A DNA stretch of 64,000 nt from Trichosphaerium sp. ATCC 40318 (GCA_038496445.1 JALMLS010000612.1:496001-560000), one strand, 5' to 3'; numbered from the stretch's first letter, positions 46,769-58,030 are shown. The notes: a model not told the origin generated them from the sequence alone. Made by a program: numbers and translations.

Positions 46769-47808
46769 CTGCTCTACGCAAACAACCCCAACCACTTCTT
46801 TCGTCATAATTTGTCCACAAAAAGTCGTTTATTGGTCCATCATGCGGTACATCATCATCTCGAGAAAGTGCTCTTATATCACCTAATGTATCTGTAGAAG
46901 GACTAAGGCCGCCATGAACGCAAAAATACGTATCACCAATGATAGCTACTGTACAAAACGGTTATTGAATTCAAACAACAATAAAGTCCAAGTACCCAGA
47001 GGAAGAGCATTGAATGCCGAGCAAAACATCTTCCATATTGATTTATCATATAGTTTGGTACATGTATCATAGAGGCCGTACACCTGTGTTACCTGCAACG
47101 ATTCATGACTGCCTCGTAGCATATGTATTTGATGAGGATACTTGAGCTTCAAAGCAAATAGTAGTGTTATCACACGGATTGAAAAATGACCTCTTGACAT
47201 AAATGTAAGGAAGGTAATTGTAGATAAACAACCATTGGTGAACACAAAAGAGCATGTGTTTTTACATTACCTGTTGACATAGTTCCCCAAGAAAAGAAAG
47301 TTGACATCTGGAGGCACACCCTCTATTTTAAATATCTCGAGCAAGTCTGACAAATGTCCTTGAATATTACCAACAACAGAGATGGGTGCATCAATAGTGA
47401 GAATATTATCTTCTTTTAAGAATACTTTCCTTGCTTGTGTTGCAATGATGACAAGTGTTTCAACTCGAATTGGTTTGTGACACATGCAAGCATGTATAGC
47501 TGATGTCAAGATGGAGTCCATACAGTAAGATAACATAAACCTAAATCGTGGCTTATAGTTCATCTACGATGCCGTTAACAGTAAAAGAGAACTCATGCTT
47601 AAGCATACACTTGTGACGTTTGTTTCACTGTCATCAATTGGAGTAAGATCGTATTTTTAAGCATAAACGTCCAAAATCGATTGTTACTCACCACGTTATG
47701 CATATAAACGCATGAAGCGCTCAAACAGCATAAATGAGTGTAATTTAAATTAGTTGTTATTTGAAGAAACGTTTCCAACGGCAGATACTGTAAATGTGGA
47801 GTTGTCAT
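46769..47808 (-). pseudogene. F-box/PPP pseudophosphatase, copy A, truncated at its 3' end
   Basis: Exons on the minus strand: 47808-47611 (F-box), 47563-47271, 47192-46996 and 46945-46769, all in one frame. The first exon has LPLETFLQITTNLNYTHLCC and FWTFML, a standard F-box, and is joined through a 47-bp phase-0 intron (47564-47610) to the phosphatase part. The PPP motifs are changed: VVGNIQGH for GDIHGQ and FLGNYVNRG for GDYVDRG, while HGGLSP is kept; RGSHES replaces RGNHE. The gene stops being readable after LRRA: the next exon (see copy B) is absent and the SMYD fragment starts instead. The open frame could still be expressed, but the protein would lack about the last 90 residues. Confidence 0.82.
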
Positions 47809-47829
47809 GATGCCTTCGACCCAGAAATA

Positions 47830-48194
47830 GATCACTGACATTGAACAGTTTAAGCCACCATTGAGTCAAACTTTTTCGACCAAGCAAACAGTGTCAATTT
47901 GTTCTATTTGGTTTCATTGTTTTTGTGAAGGTACGAAAGGACCTTTGAATCTTGGAAGATGTAAAACGATCATAGATCCTTTTGTTAGTCACCAAGAATT
48001 GAAATATGACTAGTATGAGTTGTACTTGATGATGTTTCAACCATTGAGACAGAAAAGATTCACTAAAACGATTTACTACAAGCACCAATGTACCTTGTGG
48101 TCCTCTTTCAGATTGGGTAGTTGTCCTACATGTGGCACTATATATGACGAAAATTTAAAACCACAGGAATGGCCCAGACATTTGCCTCTAGACT
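47830..48194 (+). pseudogene. remnant 3' part of an unknown Cys-rich gene
   Basis: On the plus strand an open frame starts behind an AG at about 47829 (it overlaps the 5' region of copy A) and runs for about 120 codons with one in-frame TAG near 48010. It holds CSIWFHCFCEG, DPFVSHQEL and at the end CPTCGTIYDENLKP...HLPLD followed by TAA. The Cys/His/Trp pattern is PHD-finger-like. The TAG could belong to a 30-bp intron (gttagt...ctag), too short for this window. No start or upstream exons remain, so it is probably a stranded 3' end. Confidence 0.4.
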
Positions 48195-48289
48195 AATCAC
48201 GTGTACACCTTTGAGCAAAATAAGGAACATTTTGAGAATGTTAAGGTATGCTTGGTTTTTGTTGAACGTCAGTTTTCTATGGGCGGATC

Positions 48290-48502
48290 ATGACAGCACA
48301 TTTACAGTATCTACCATTGGAAACGTTACTTCAAATAACAACTAATTTAAATTACACTCATTTATGCTGTTTGAGCGCTTCATGTGTTTATATGCATAAC
48401 ATGGTGAGTAACAATAGATTCTGGACGTTTATGCTCAAAAATACGGCTCTTAAGCAGATTGATAACTCCAAAACATACAATATATCTCTGTCGACTGAAT
48501 AA
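48290..48502 (+). CDS. F-box fragment of copy B
   Basis: ATG at 48290 opens the same F-box as copy A (LPLETLLQITTNLNYTH), about 80% identical. Here the frame runs on and stops at TAA (48500-48502), because the splice donor seen in copy A is not kept. It is thus 70 residues, F-box only. The phosphatase part of copy B lies 1.1 kb downstream. It may act as a small free F-box peptide or be a relic. Confidence 0.55.
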   Translation: MTAHLQYLPLETLLQITTNLNYTHLCCLSASCVYMHNMVSNNRFWTFMLKNTALKQIDNSKTYNISLSTE

Positions 48503-49616
48503 GCTACAAGTCCTTTGTGAGCATTTAAACTGTCTCAATAGTTATTAGAGTGTGGTGTGATGCGTTACAGAAAGAGTAAAGCTCATATTGTTAGCACAGT
48601 GGGTGGTAGATTTTCTGTATTTCTATGAAAAAACTCATTTTTTTGTATGCCAAACTTACTACCTCACGTGATTAATTAATGTCGCATTTTATAAGTAATT
48701 ATTAATCTGTGCACCTTTGAATACTTATGGTATGTTTAAAAGGGATTTAAACAAAAAATACAATTTAACTGCTTGAAAAGTATGTATACGCATTAGTAAT
48801 GCTGTTAAGTTAATTTGTGTTGATTTATAAAACTATAGCAATTCAAACTTTTTAAAACAACACACAATTAGTGCGAATAGAATAGCTTGATATTCTTGTG
48901 GCTTAAACCACCATTTTGGTGTTTTTTATTTTCTTAGCACCACGCTTGTAACCCTAATTTGAATTAGGGCTGTGACACTAACCCTATTTTGTAATTAGGG
49001 TTTATTCTGCAATGACATCTTACAACAACCTACACATGCTGATCTAACAACAAAAGTATCTGTAACCCATAAGACAAGAATTTAGATCTAAACAGTTGTG
49101 TTTGAAGCTGCACATACAGTACGTTTTATATGAAACCCTACTTTGAATTAGGGTTAGACACTGTTTGGTGATTAGGGTTAGGGTTTATCCATTGTGACAT
49201 CCGTGTGATCCATAGTTGCACTCAGTTTGATACCAACAAAAGACTTATGTATTGTATTTATTGTACTGTTTTTGAGTTTGTTGGTACCCTTTGTACATGG
49301 GTACTTGATGAATGTGGACATTAGCAATGTCAGAAAATAAACTTCAGCTTTCTGTGAACACAAAAAAAGGCTGCGGATGCTGCTCAAATTTGAGTAAAAA
49401 ATTGTCCAAAATTCCACCCGCTTGTACTCCTTGTGTGTAGTCGCTTGTGTGTGGAGAGTGGATATATGTATGAAATGACTGGCTAACTATTTGTGGTGTT
49501 ATTCAGTCGATAGAGATATGTGTACGCTAGTAGAAACATGTTTGTAACTGTTTTTTGAGAACATCTTTCATTACTCATACTAAGACCAACACGTGTCGCC
49601 ATTAACAGACTTGTAG
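48503..49616. other. 1.1-kb insert between F-box and phosphatase halves of copy B
   Basis: In copy A these halves are separated by a 47-bp intron. Here there is AT-rich sequence with no gene and several CCCTAA/TTAGGG tracts. The sequence is unlike its neighbours. Confidence 0.6.
48949..49189. repeat. interstitial telomere-like TTAGGG/CCCTAA tracts in palindromic pairs
   Basis: CCCTAATTTGAATTAGGG (about 48952-48969), ACCCTATTTTGTAATTAGGG (about 48981-49000), then ACCCTACTTTGAATTAGGG (about 49135-49153) and TTAGGGTTAGGG (about 49176-49187). The units point toward each other, so each pair is a small palindrome rather than a head-to-tail array. They lie inside the insert in copy B. Confidence 0.7.
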
Positions 49617-50841
49617 ATGAATCCAAGATTTAGGTTTATGTTATCTTACTGTATGGACTCCATCTTGACATCAGTGATACATGCTTGCATGTGTCACAAA
49701 CCAATTCGAATTGAAACACTTGTCATCATTGCAACACAAGCAAGAAAAATATTCTTAAAAGAAGATAATATTCTCGCTATTGATGCACCCATCTCTGTTG
49801 TTGGTAATATTCAAGGACATTTGTCAGACTTGCTTGAGATATTTAAAATAGAGGGTATGCCTCCAGATGTCAACTTTCTTTTCTTGGGAAACTATGTCAA
49901 CAGGTAATGTAAAAACACGTGCTCTTTTGTTCATCAATGGTTCTTCATCTACGATTCTCTTACATTTATGTCAAGAGGTCAATTTTCAATCCGTGTGATA
50001 ACACTACTATTTGCTTTGAAGCTCAAGTATCCTTATCAAATACATATGCTACGAGGGAATCATGAATCATATTTAACACAACGTTATGGCTTTAAAAACG
50101 AGTGTATCAAGAAATATGATGAATCAATCTGCAATTTGTTTTGTTCTGCATTCAATGCTCTTCCTCTGGGTACTTGACTTTATTGTTGTTTGAATTCAAT
50201 AACCCCTTTGTACAGTAGGTATCGTTGGTGATACGTATTTTTGTGTTCATGGTAGCCTTAGTCCTTCTGTGGATACACTAGATGATATAAGAGCACTTCC
50301 TCGAGATGATGATGTTCCATATGATGGACCAATTTGTGACTTATTGTGGAGCCATTATTGCGAAGATACACTTGGCTGGAAATTGCCAAATAGAAGTAGT
50401 GAGTTTTCTTTATCATTCTTTATGACGGCTAATTGTTACCCAGCAGAATTCACATTTGGAGAAGATATCACAGAGCAGTTTCTAAACAGAAATAACTTAC
50501 AGGGCATAATTAGATCACACGATTTGGTGATGGAAGGATATGTAAATGTCCATAACAACAAACTACATCACATATATAGTGCTTCGAGCTATTGCAATAG
50601 GTGTGATAACAATGGTACGAGAATTTGACACAAAACAAACTTGTTTTTCTAATTACATACCTGTCTCTATTTAGGTGCTGTTCTTCGTATCATGGAAGAC
50701 TTGAGTGTACATCCACAATATCATAAAATAACTAAAGAACAACGGATATCATTTCAGAAAGTTGTAAGCAAGGTAGACACCAAGAATAGTCCAACAAACA
50801 AACATCCAAAACCATTTCGTGTATGGAGTAGATCAAAATAA
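49617..50841 (+). CDS. PPP-family pseudophosphatase, copy B
   Basis: Exons 49617-49903, 49976-50169, 50219-50395, 50444-50614 and 50675-50841 give 331 residues. It aligns with PP1/PP2A catalytic chains along its length. Changed motifs: VVGNIQGH for GDIHG (metal Asp and His lost), FLGNYVNRG for GDYVDRG (metal Asp lost, Arg kept). Kept: [28 protein letters not shown], a His in IIRSHDL, and SASSYC. So at least three of six metal ligands are replaced; catalysis is unlikely. The 48-bp intron 50396-50443 is a stop-free multiple of three and sits at the same place as the last donor of copy A. A binding or scaffold role is inferred. The upstream F-box is at 48290-48502. Confidence 0.8.
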
Positions 50842-52247
50842 ATACCTACGAAAACCACAACACCAAAATAGTTTGCGCTCCATAATTGCGTAGGGTGAGA
50901 CCTTAAGCAAGGTCACAAAAGCACAAGTAAACTAGAGCCAGATTATGTAAGCACTCCACTTTTAAAACAAAATTATTTTGATGTTGAAAATAGTTTTTTA
51001 TGATTGACGCTTGAGTAAATAGTAGCCATACATACTGTGAATAATATATAGAGAGTATGAAACATTCACCAACAGTGATGTAGCCTACAATGACTCTAAA
51101 AAATAGTTTAATTTTGTGACTTTTTAAGCATTGTTTAGCTAAGTTATACTTATTGCACACATTATCAATTATGTTTTCATCACTTTGAGTAGGTGTCAAT
51201 GGTAGTATTTAATAGCCTCAAAGCATGTTATTGAAAAGTAAACGCACAATAAAGTGCGTCAAATGTGGGAGTTTGTTGAATGATATTTGATGAAACAAAA
51301 GGTTTACTATTCTACACTGATGTTATATGTTATGTTCTACACTTTTCTTCATTAGAAAATGAGTATATGGCATAGTGGTGCCACTATGATCAATTGTAAA
51401 AATACACATGCCAATAGCGTTTGCACCAAAAGTACTCACTTACTTTTTTTTTTTTCCCAAAGTTATCACACAATCAATTTTACATCTCAGTTATTGCCAC
51501 CGATATACTCACATGCGTTGCAAGTGATGTATTTTAGCTGGCACGTTTATGTGTTGTTAAAAATGGCCCAGTTTTCTACAGCTGGAATTTTTCGTAAAAC
51601 CAATATTAAAGGCTAGGGCCAAAACGGTCCAAACCGTGACTATGTAGAAACAGAAGTATATGATCTGTTTATATAGTTTAGAGAATATCGATGGCATTGC
51701 CTGGCATTATACCTTTTTCTTGCCTTTTTGTTTGAAACAGCGTTTTATGCTTGGAAACGCATATTCTACGCACGAATAACGCTTGTATAGTATTGTTCTT
51801 TGATTTTAAAGAGCAATTAACTTTTTTAGCCACTAAACGCTGTAAAACACTTATAACTTCAGTTCCTACATATTTGGAACAATTAAAAGGCTGTGTAATG
51901 TGCAGGCATCATGAAACCGTGTTCAAGGAGTTTATGTTGCTACTTTCCTTTTAAGGCAAAAAGTTTTTGCTTTTAAGTAAGTACTTTTTTCCGTGCTTAC
52001 AACGTAATTTTATGCTCTCACACTCCTCTACCTTGTTTAACAGCATCTTTTAAAGCCGATAAGCATGTGTGGAATGCTTACGTAATCTGGCTCTACAAAG
52101 GCAACAATCATTTACATCAAAATTTATTCTATTTTTGATAAATTTCATAAAACCCTTTTGTACAGTGTGCAGGCTATGAGGTTAATTCAGCCATAATTAA
52201 GCCTAAGTGAGAATTACGATTGTGAGTAACACAAAGTCAAAAATCTT
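50842..52247. other. 1.4-kb intergenic region, no gene seen
   Basis: Convergent ends of copy B and NTF2 bound this AT-rich stretch. Frames up to about 95 codons exist on both strands but none shows motifs or in-phase splicing. Confidence 0.45.
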
Positions 52248-52823
52248 TTATACGAGGTGACCAGGGTTGAGAGGAAATGTGGCGGAAGAGATGTCATACC
52301 TGAAGATCTCGTTCATAACGTATAGTCCTCCATCAGATTGAGCGAGAATAAACACGTGTGAAAACTTGAAGGGAGGTGCACCATCAAGCTGCCAAGGTAT
52401 TAGTAAAAAACGTACGAGATCTAATGCTAGCAAAGCTATTGATAACATACTGAAAGGCTACCACTGACAAACGCGCATAGTGTTCCACCAGGTGTCTCTT
52501 GAACGTCCAAACTCACTAGTTTGTGAGCAATTTGTTCAAAGGAGAAGGACTACAATGGATTCTTAGAGTATGAACGGTTTTGTAGCGGGAAATTGATGAA
52601 AAAAAACTTACTGTTGTTAGCTTTTCTATTATTGCTTTTGAGCCTTTAAATACAGCTCCTTCGAATGATAGCGTTGAATTCTCCCTCTAAATACAGTAAA
52701 ACAGAGTGTTAGCCTATTTTTGCTTACATAAAGAGCAGCAAGAGCTCCACGGTTACTAGCGAATAGCTTATAGTATTTTACAGCGAAATCACGAGCAATG
52801 GCATTGTTTTGTGGACTTGTCAT
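52248..52823 (-). CDS. NTF2: nuclear transport factor 2
   Basis: Exons 52823-52728, 52686-52612, 52549-52451 and 52388-52248 give 136 residues; the family has about 125. It reads ARDFAVKYYKLFASNRGALAALY, RENSTLSFEGAVFKGSKAIIEKL, LVSLDVQETPGGTLCAFVSG and FKFSHVFILAQSDGGLYVMNEIFRYD, matching NTF2 from end to end, plus a short extra C-terminal tail. NTF2 is a homodimer that carries Ran-GDP back into the nucleus. ATG at 52823 was preferred over one 24 bases upstream by comparison with the family. Confidence 0.92.
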
Positions 52824-52957
52824 GTAGTGCTTATGCCAATTAACCAAAAAACTTAACGTTTTCAGTTCACTTAATTACTCTCGAGAAACTTCTTTTTAGA
52901 AGCTTCTAGAAGATCAAGCATGTAATCAAATATTTTCTTTGCACTGAACAAATCTTT

Positions 52958-54040
52958 TCAAGAGCAAAAATATGCTCGTGTATCATGCAGAAGGTGTGAA
53001 AAATAACGGACATTGAAACTTTGAATTTTTGTTTTGTTATGAGTGCCAAGGGCACTCATCCATTTTTTGTCTGTACTTGTACTATCTACAACAAAAGTAT
53101 ATCCACCTCCACCCCAATTTATAGGTCTTTCATCTGAAGGAGAAGCAGGAACGACCTCAATAGCCGAAATCTTAGGCGTCCAAGCAATACCTTGAAGCTC
53201 AACTACCAACACATTATCTGTCACTTGCACAATGAATGTCTGGTTAAACGCAGCATTTTTACCAACTGAAGCGAATATATCAAAATTATGAAGCCTATAA
53301 TCACGTGTTGGTAAGAAAAAAACAGAACAAAATCCAAAACAACGAAGCAATTCACAGAATAACACCAAAAAAAAAAAGTGCGCGTACACATAAGTGTCCT
53401 GTAATATGACATTTTGCACACGTTTTTCCTCAATGTCATGTAATAACTCTGCAAAATGAAGCGTTACTCTATAATTACCATCTTGTAACGCCATGTAATA
53501 CTTTAAGTTTGTTTTAGGAACATTTCCCCATCTCTCTGATCTGTAAAGAGCATCATCTTCAGTACCTACGCTTAAACCGATTAAAAAAAAACCAACATGC
53601 GACATCTCCTGACATACCTCTAATATTGACACTATGAGATACAGCCCAAGAAGCCCCTAGGTCATCGCTAAGTAGAGAACAAGAGCTTGTGTAAATTTTT
53701 GTGACATCAACAAAACAAGTGACGTGTCAGGCGAAGAAAAACTCTTGTGGCGGCGTACCAGCGTTGGAAACCCATGATCTCTGTTTTTTATTTGTCATGT
53801 GCATATCTGCAGCAAAAATACGACCATCCCTGGTTCTATAGCCTCTACCACCACAATTAATGCGAATAACGCTGTCTAGAATTGATGTTTGTTACAAAAA
53901 CGATTATAACTGTTAAAACTACTGATTTAGGCGACAATACCTTCATCCAAGGCTAGCGTGAGTTTCTTGGCTTTAATACATGGCAAATAAGTAACGCTTA
54001 GCCACAATATTAAAATAACGCCCAGAGACGTGATGCCCAT
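52958..54040 (-). CDS. malectin-domain secretory protein
   Basis: A signal peptide (MGITSLGVILILWLSVTYLPC) starts at 54040. Malectin features follow: VIRINCGGRGYRTRDGRIFAADM, then DDALYRSERWG, YRVTLHFAEL, NDNVLVVELQGIAW-like text (NVLVVELQG) and a second INWGGGGYTFVVD, so one full domain and at least the start of another. Malectin binds Glc2-N-glycans in the ER; related domains occur in surface receptors. No membrane segment or ER retention signal is seen at the predicted end, which is uncertain. Exon borders between 53640 and 53760 are also uncertain. With dolichol kinase it points to an active N-glycosylation pathway. Confidence 0.78.
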
Positions 54041-54472
54041 AGTGCGTTAGAGGTACTCACAATAGTAGTAAAGAAATTAAGATCAATTAAGTACTAAGAG
54101 AGTACTTAACCTACTGTTGTTTCAGTTTCAGTCCAGAGCTAGGTACAACAAGCTCATTGAAGAACCTTGAAATTGCACTATCACGTGTTCAAAAATGTGA
54201 CCATATTCATTAAGAAACAAAATCCACGAGCTTCCTGTGATAAAACGGCATCAACTTATTTGCAACACATAAATCACATACTGTATCTGGTGGTATGATT
54301 ATGAACATCCTTTGGTGGCTCTTACATACAGTACAATACGAAATCCTTAAAAATAGGAATTTTATCCTGTAATTCCCACGTTGTGGTTTTAAAGTTTGTT
54401 TGTATGATTAATGCATATAATCGAAAGTAACCTTGCATGGACTAGTATAAAGACAAATGCTTTGCATTGGAT

Positions 54473-55725
54473 TTACAAAGAGATTGGTGTATCTAAAATC
54501 TTTACATTTTGTTTTTCAATTGGATAAACCTTTACGGATACATTCCATGGATATGCATATCTGACATGACCTCCAAGCATAATAGGTGGTTTAAGCCAAC
54601 CGTGTAAATGTATAGTTTGGTTAAAATCACAAATATAAGGGTATACCTTCATGTCTGTGGTGAAAACACCTGCCTGTTGAAAAAAAAAAGTTAAAACAAG
54701 CTATTTCTTAGAGTCACGTGATTTACCATGTGCCATGAACCTGAGTCTAAAGTATGCACAATGTTCGCAGGCCCTTTTGAAGTATCTATATAATCACCTA
54801 CGGAGTACACTACATTGCCAAAATCACCTTCAATCTACACCACAACAATTAACCACAAACTCCAAACTAAGAAAAAGCGAAAGAAAAAAAACTAACCAGA
54901 AGAAAATTGTTTTGAGTTTTCCTAAGAAATTGGAGTGCCCAAAAAGACTAGAGTAGCGTATTTGGATACGAAAAAGAAAGGAAAGGGGCTTATACAAATG
55001 AAACTTCTTTGTGTGTTTTTAAAACGTACAATAGCACCAGCGTATTTAATATCTAATCCCTTTAGCGTATTTGTTACCCACTCATGCATCTCCATCTTAT
55101 CATTGCCATAATTCTTGTATGTAAACTCTTTTACTTCCTTCGGGTCAACAATACCAACGCCAAAGAATGGAACTCTAATAGGTACGCTCTACGAAGGCCT
55201 GTAAGCAAGCTCGCAATTATTTTTTCGAAAAAACAAGAAAAAAAAATTGAACTAGCGTCGCTTCGATAACGCACGTGCTCGCGGAAAGGACTGTCACTTC
55301 CTTCTATATCTATTACAGTAGAATTCGCATATCCATGAGGATCTGCCCAATAGTATGTCATATTTGAAACAGTACCATAAGGTATCATCTCACCATGTCT
55401 TTTACAGGAGGTTAAAACAAGGAGGAAAGCAAAAGTGGGAACACTCTATCTAATGGACATTATGGTACCTAGTTGGGTAGTTTGTAGTGCCCATACCAAA
55501 GACAACGTGGTCTGTAGGGTATTTGGCTATCTGAGTCTTCACGTATTCTTAAAACAACGTTAAACTGATTTTCACGCTAAAAAAAGTACCTAGAGGGAAT
55601 GTAACCGAATAATTGTTGGCAACTACAGCCGCTACATCTCCTATTGCCAACAGTTCATTAAATGCATTACTAGCCACCACAAAAGTGACAATAACAAATA
55701 AAAAAGTCTCCACAGCACGTGTCAT
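54473..55725 (-). CDS. secreted or surface protein of unknown family
   Basis: Several exons on the minus strand from ATG 55725 to TAA at 54473. A signal peptide (METFLFVIVTFVVASNA region, residues about 5-22) is followed by EYVKTQIAKYP, HVVFGMGTTNYP, MTYYWADPHGYANSTVIDIEGSD, YGNDKMEMHEWV and, towards the end, HTLDSGSWHM and HLHGWLKPPIMLGGHVRYAYPWN. Numerous N-glycosylation sites and aromatic residues suggest an extracellular beta-rich protein, but I recognise no family. There is no membrane anchor. It is in tandem with the malectin gene, 430 bp away, and could share its secretory setting. Confidence 0.65.
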
Positions 55726-56728
55726 TGTGACAAAAAAAGTTGGTTTGATGCGCTAGTTAAGTCTCTTGTTGGAAGAATCAAGACCAATCATAGACCGGCC
55801 TTAGCCACCAACTTTATCGACAAAAACTATAATTACGTCTTCAAGTTATTGCTGCGTGCTTCATAACGTTAGAACTCAAATTCACTTTTGTTTGCCCTGA
55901 AACAGCTATTTTGTTGTTGCATAGCCTAGTTTTTTAAGATGGTTTGTGTACAGGCAACCCCACTAGAGTACACAAGCTAGCCTATCGATGTATCTGTATG
56001 GAATACTATATGATAGTAGGAACAGAATCACATGCTTGCTACTGAGCAAGATTTACCTTTGAACAGTAGCGTAACGTTAAATTGAAAACCCTGTTGCCTA
56101 TGATTGGCGCAAGCGAAACTACGCTCGTACTCTTACTTGCACAAGCACTGTTATAGTTCTTGCATAACAATCTCATGATCAAGTATCCTAGATAAGCAGC
56201 TTCGCATTTTTATCGCATGCTCAAGCACTGCTGGTAACAAATTGGTAGTTAGTTCTCTTAGTTGGTTCCTACTTTTACAAGGAACCAATGCTGTTCTATG
56301 AACCTCTATTTTTATAGCTGTGGCCACAACCGCTCTTGTAGTAATAACAACAGACAAAAGGTAGCTATGGTTTTTTTTTGTAGTTTCACCAAAATCAAAT
56401 CTGTCCACATCACCATTCGCTGTATTAAAACTACACTATGGTTTTTAGATCCTAGTTACACAGACGCAGTTCTTTGTTTTAGGTGAAATCAAAATGTAAG
56501 CGAAATTAACCGCGTTAAGTGAAAATAATTTCATAACAGGAATTTTCGAACAATATCTACGACTGTAATAAAAAAAATTGTGTACCCAGAATATTATTTT
56601 CTAGCGTTTAAAGATTATAAAGACGTGGTTTATTTTCTAACAAGATATATTTAAATGATACTTTACAGATTGGGTTTTTTTTTACATTTTACACTTTTCT
56701 ACAATTTTCTCCAAAAACGGTATTCAGC
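55726..56728. other. 1-kb intergenic region, no gene seen
   Basis: It must hold the promoter of the secreted protein and the 3' end of the small zinc-motif gene. Short frames at 56150-56490 overlap on both strands without motifs. Confidence 0.45.
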
Positions 56729-57055
56729 TCATCTTAGTTCTGGTCCACATTGCATTTGGTGCGCGTAGTGTGTTTTTGTAAAAGTAGTTGGGTTTACTTT
56801 ATTTTGTCTTTGTATTTGCTTGATTCTCTTATGTACCAACGTCTTCTTCATCGTTTGCTTTGATTTACAAGCAAAGGAACAGAAGTTTCCGCCTTTGGCA
56901 TTGAAAATTCTTTTAGAGCAGCAAGAGCATGTATGAAACACGTAAGGGTCTTCTGATATGCGTTTCGAAGAAGTAGCAGGTGATTTTACACGCTTCATGA
57001 TTGTTTTACCCGGTTTCGGTTTTGGCGACGTTTTACGTGGTGATCTTGTCTTCAT
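56729..57055 (-). CDS. small basic protein with FCS-like zinc motif
   Basis: A single exon of 108 residues from ATG 57055; an ATG 30 bases upstream is also in frame. The first 40 residues are very rich in Lys, Arg, Pro and Ser (KTRSPRKTSPKPKPG), followed by HTCSCCSKRIFNAKGGNFCSFACKSK, a C-x2-C...C-x3-C arrangement like the FCS or TRASH type of zinc ribbon. The tail is again basic. It may bind nucleic acid in the nucleus; this is inferred from composition. It faces PREY across about 300 bp. Confidence 0.6.
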   Translation of the reverse strand: MKTRSPRKTSPKPKPGKTIMKRVKSPATSSKRISEDPYVFHTCSCCSKRIFNAKGGNFCSFACKSKQTMKKTLVHKRIKQIQRQNKVNPTTFTKTHYAHQMQCGPELR

Positions 57056-57357
57056 TGTAGTCTGTTTGTTGAGGAGAAGTTGCATATTGTGTTGTTTCGT
57101 TGTGGAATTGATGAAATAGCAGTTTCAGGAATGAAAATTATCGAAATTTCACCCTTTTCAAGAAAAAGGAGGCGAGTTTTTATTTCAACTTGTCTCGAGC
57201 TCAACCGATATTTTGTACCTTCAAAAGCAAGTATAAGGATACCAAAGTAGTATGGAATGGGATTATAAGTTCTACCGACCCAGACAATCACGTGGCATGA
57301 ATTCAACTGACAGAAACTAATCTCTGAAAAGAAATTCTAAAGCTCACTTCCATAACA

Positions 57358-57722
57358 ATGCTCAGGTTACGGGTTTCGAAAACTGCGTGTCAAAAACGCT
57401 ATATTACGCGTAGTTATTGTCAGCAGTCCACAGTGAAAGGTTAGTCTGAACTTCGCGTGACAATTACCCGTAAGATTGTTGTGTTAACCAATATCTAAAG
57501 GTAAGGGCGCATTTAACTATGACACAGCTGAGCTCGCTAAATTACGTTGTCCAATAACTAAACAACCGCTTGAATATGATCCAAAACGCAATGAATTGGT
57601 AAATAAGACTAATAACATTGCATACCCAGTGCGTTACTTTAAAATACGTTAAAACAATCTAAATCCTAAAGATTCGGGACGGCATACCAATCTTACGCCC
57701 AGACGAAGCAGAGCACGTCTAA
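57358..57722 (+). CDS. PREY/UPF0434 (Trm112-like) mitochondrial protein
   Basis: Exons 57358-57439, 57501-57628 and 57672-57722 give 86 residues. The N-terminus (MLRLRVSKTACQKRYITRS) is basic and amphipathic, a mitochondrial targeting sequence. The core is AELAKLRCPITKQPLEYD, NNIAYPIRDGIPIL and RPDEAEHV, the Trm112/PREY zinc-ribbon-like domain; only one Cys of the usual metal set is left, as in other eukaryotic PREY. In animals PREY helps coenzyme Q synthesis and complex I assembly by stabilising methyltransferases. This gene is too finely split for ordinary ORF searching. Confidence 0.88.
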
Positions 57723-58030
57723 TCAACACATAAAAACGAGAAAATCCTAAAAACCAATCAACAGTGCACACAAGCACGCCCAACAAACCCGGAAACAGGA
57801 AAAAAATGACAGCTTGACATGTATTCACCGTAACGGACAATGACGGGTTTATTTTACAATTTTTTTTTGAAATGTTTCATGCGTTGTAAGATTTGGAAGG
57901 AACAAAGGCGGGCTAATAATTTAGCCACACCAAGTCTTCCCCAAACTTCTCGAAAATCACGTCATAAAATCTCTTTATCTCTCGTTAAAGTCATCCGATA
58001 TTCATTGTATCTTTTTTCTGGAATAAAGTA

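Noticed and set aside
51359-51954. Short plus-strand frames between the phosphatase and NTF2
   Set aside because: No motifs, low-complexity AT-rich composition and no in-phase splice partners.
56151-56486. Overlapping frames on both strands
   Set aside because: Neither shows a signal, motif or intron pattern; mutual overlap suggests chance.
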